From Agelaius tricolor (lineage: Eukaryota; Chordata; Aves; Passeriformes; Icteridae): 64,000 nucleotides of DNA. A program made the translations under genes and the position numbers. The stretch spans positions 15,606,501-15,670,500 of the forward strand of contig JALJCS010000015.1 in NCBI GenBank assembly GCA_023055355.1, given 5' to 3'. The notes under the pieces are model-generated. The model ran no database searches. It saw only the letters and a list, made by a program, of their open reading frames with translations, and had not been told where the DNA came from. Of this stretch, positions 61,101 to 64,000 are shown piece after piece (position 1 is the stretch's first letter; every line of letters starts with the position of its first letter).

Positions 61101-64000
61101 GGCATGAAACTTTTGTGATAAGGAGACAACAGCATGGAACCCCTGCAATAAGATGGTAGCATTTTCCCATCTACTTTTCAAGCTCAATCAAAATTTTAGT
61201 CTGAATATCACATTAGAAAGTTGAGGTATCTTTTGGTCCCAATAAAGCTGGTGTATTAAAAAGTAGGACAGACTTACTGATCAGTTCAGTCTTGTGCTGT
61301 CAGCCTGGTTTTAAAAACATATTGTCTGTACACTTAAACATGAATAGTGTAAATTGTCAGTTGGTTGGTAAGGTTTATTCCACTGGGAGGAATTGAAGGT
61401 GTGTGCAGTTTTGAGTGTTGTTTTTATGTTTAAAGGTCCCAACATGAGTTCATAGAGAAAGACCTTCCCCAGCTTGCTGCTGGTATGAGCTGATTCCTGC
61501 TCCCCAGTGTTGCCAGTAGAGGTCTGTGTTGCTCTTTGAAAATACTGAACAAAAGCTTACTGCTGTTCTTGAGAAATGCTCCTGTAATTCTGTTGTTTGT
61601 GTTCTTAATTATTAGGGCAAGAATTGTAAATTTATAAAAGTGTGTCAGCAGTTCCTCTAGGTTTAATTTTACACAGAGATGTGGTATTTTCAACTGTATG
61701 TGTAAGCAATCTTAAATGGTACTAAAACCAAGTTCAAGTATTTTTTAAAAAATGTATCAGAGAGCCAGTTGTGTAGCTAGTATGATTTTCTGACTTATGC
61801 AAAAATTGCTGTCTGTTTTTAAGGATCATGTATGACCATGGGACCACGATGGGATCTGGTTTCTGTGTCAGGTGCACTTGATTTAACCCAGTGACTGGAG
61901 TGTGTCTGAGTGGTGAAGTGCAAGTGGTGTTGCAGAATATAATGGAAGGGCAAAATGGGTCTGTTCTGTCCACTCAGACAGATTCCACAAAGCAGGTTGT
62001 TTCTTAATGCTTTACCAAGATTTTATCACAAAAATGTATTGATATTCACAGCCAAGCAGCTGCTCAAACTGGGATTCTGATTTTTCTGCTAGATGAAAGT
62101 CAAAAGAAGCCTTGCTTTTGTGAGGGATGCCCAAAACAACCAGATTTTCTTTTTTCAGAGGCTGAAGAAAATCCAGAAGCTCCAGCCACAATGTGGCTTG
62201 TTTAGGGTTTTGTTGGAATTCTTTTTTACTTTTTTCTGGCACTTTTATTTCTGTGCCAGAAATATTCTGGAGAAGCCTTAGCCAGGAGAGAAACTGTGGA
62301 TTAGTTGCTAAATTAGTGCTTAAAAGATGAGTCCCTGCTCCAGTAAGATTTTGGTGTGTATATACATTTGGTGTAAGAAGTTACCATAGTTTTTATTTCT
62401 TGTACCCAACTTCAGTGTTAGCAACTTGTGTCATACTGGTGCAAAAGGTTGGGAAATGTGCTTATAATCTATCTCAATTAAACATCTACTTTATGATAGA
62501 AGAAATTGTTTTCAATGTCTGGCAGTTTAACTTCTATAAATGATAACAGTTTTTCTGTTTTACTCATTTAAGTCAAACTCTGATCATATGGGAGGAATTA
62601 AACAGGCCCTTTACATGTCACTGGGTGCTTGATTTTATTAATGTTAGTCTGACTGTCTTAAATATGTTCACTTTATGATTTCTTGTATGGTTTTGGAATT
62701 TCTCATGTGCTGGAACACCTGAACTTTGTCAGCCTTGAAAAAGTCAGCTTGTTTTTGCTGCAGTTTGTTTTGGGAAGAGGAAAACCTCTCAGAGAAATCT
62801 GTCTGCTGTTGGTCCATATTGTTATTTTTCTCAATTCTATCCATATGATGATTTTAAGATTTCTTACTGTAAACTTATTTAAATGGCTTATTATGGTGAA
62901 AAAAGAGCAAGGTCTTTGCTTTCTAGTAATTATTGATTTGCATCCTGTTTCTATAAGAGCAGAACAAGGGATGTGAGCTGGGGCAGCAAACTTGTGACAA
63001 TGCCTCTTGAATGGTCTTTTCCCCCCTTTTCCCCAGCTTAGTGAGAAGAGTTTGTTGTCTGAACCAAATTCATGTTCATAAATGTGTGAAATCCTGGGGC
63101 TTAATTAAACTTTTGCCTGTTTTTATAACGAATTCCTGTGCATGGTTGTGATGTAGCTGAGGGGTGCACAGAGAAGGGAGTGCTGGGTTTTGCTAAGGGG
63201 ATGCATCTCATGCTCTCAGTACAGAGCAGGAGTTGTGGTGAAGGAGCTGCTGCAGCCTCTGCATGGCTGGAGGTTTCCATGCTGCAGGGGTTGCACCTGT
63301 GGGGAACTGGGGTGGTGCTTATTGGTGGAGGTTTGGGCTCAGAGCTTATTGTGAGGCAGACAGAAAAATCAGCAATATCTAACCTGGGATTATTTTTTTT
63401 GGCCAAGTCCTAGCTGTCCCTGAGAATGTTTTCATGTATTGTACTTCATGGTTTTTTTGGTATTTATTTGGCTTTTAAAAGCATGGAAGAGCTGTTCCTT
63501 GATGCATATTTTGATTTTTTTTTTTTTTGGTGAATCTTTGGCTCCATGTATCATGAATTATCTTACACCCCATGAGTAGCACTACCATGAAAATGTTGGT
63601 GCCTGTGTAAAAGTTCTGTTTTTTTGCTTCTTACTTAAACTTACACTTAGCTATTTTTTTCCCCCAGGCATTTCCTTTGTGGAAGTCCAGACATTTGTAG
63701 CAGGCATGAATTTTGTTGTACCAGTTTTTTTGGGGAATGGGAGTACAGTGCTTTCCCAGGAGAGCCTGGGTCTTGCAGGAAGTGTATTTTTGGCTGGAGT
63801 AGACTATTGGGGTAACTGATGTAGAAAAACACAATTTACGGAGGGCAGTGTGCCTCTGGGGTGGAACTTTTAACTCCTTCTGTTGTGGGGTGTTTGTAGC
63901 TGTCAGTCAGGGATTAGTACTGATCTACTTTGAACAAATAAAAATCCACTAATAGCTTTTATTTTCAAAATTGGATTAATAGAAGAGGGTTCTCTTTAGC
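58191..64000. other. WWOX: WWOX intron 4, 5' part
   Basis: AT-rich intron continuing past the window edge. Human WWOX introns are very large, so this is expected. Apart from one LTR-like stretch (60851-61285) no gene, exon or clear repeat is seen. Confidence 0.85.
60851..61285 (+). mobile_element. Possible LTR-like repeat in WWOX intron 4
   Basis: Starts TGTAGGGGAT, has a TATA-like GCTATACAAGAG near 60990, purine-rich middle, and AATAAA at 61241-61246. It looks like a songbird LTR or related interspersed repeat, but ends and family are not certain and no target duplication was found. Confidence 0.35.

Overview
This is vertebrate nuclear DNA, most likely from a bird and probably a songbird. 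The evidence is split genes with GT-AG introns, CpG-island promoters, a CR1 (chicken repeat 1) LINE fragment, LTRs that resemble avian endogenous retrovirus families, and short introns. Species is not determinable by eye. No bacterial features, CRISPR array, operon or tRNA/rRNA gene were seen. Three conserved genes, all on the + strand, account for all the coding sequence I can support.

Layout. Positions 1-15892 are AT-rich, essentially gene-free flank with one solo LTR (5793-6198) and one doubtful terminal exon just before it. A second LTR (15893-16528) abuts the CpG island of GINS3, which has three coding exons (17192-20813, 212 aa) and encodes the Psf3 subunit of the replicative GINS complex. 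About 9 kb of non-coding spacer follows. A GC-rich block, 31.5-51.1 kb, holds NDRG4. It has a CpG-island first exon (MKVLRH start), a second internal promoter with TATA and CCAAT boxes and its own first exon (MPECWDG start), shared exons, an alternative 39-nt exon near the 3' end, and a 3' UTR of about 2.1 kb. A 19-copy minisatellite of 33/34 bp lies just upstream of the internal promoter. A 2.6-kb gap with a CTCF-like site and a CR1 fragment leads to WWOX, whose first four coding exons (53723-58190) carry both WW domains and the start of the SDR domain. The rest of WWOX lies beyond the window.

The genes are not functionally coupled: GINS3 acts in DNA replication, NDRG4 is a brain- and heart-enriched alpha/beta-hydrolase-fold protein without a catalytic serine, and WWOX is a WW-domain oxidoreductase and tumour suppressor. 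Each gene has its own promoter. Splice junctions were placed by hand: every exon keeps frame, and product lengths agree with known family members (NDRG4 alternatives 403/390/352/339 aa; WWOX exons 1-4 of 107/65/58/179 coding nt).

I found no convincing new biological system. The items most worth a second look are the minisatellite beside the internal NDRG4 promoter, the GC-AG intron in GINS3, the TG-rich tract before the alternative NDRG4 exon, in-frame upstream extensions of NDRG4 and WWOX, candidate regulatory motifs (NRF1, ZNF143, RFX, CTCF), and the direct NDRG4-WWOX adjacency, which differs from human gene order.
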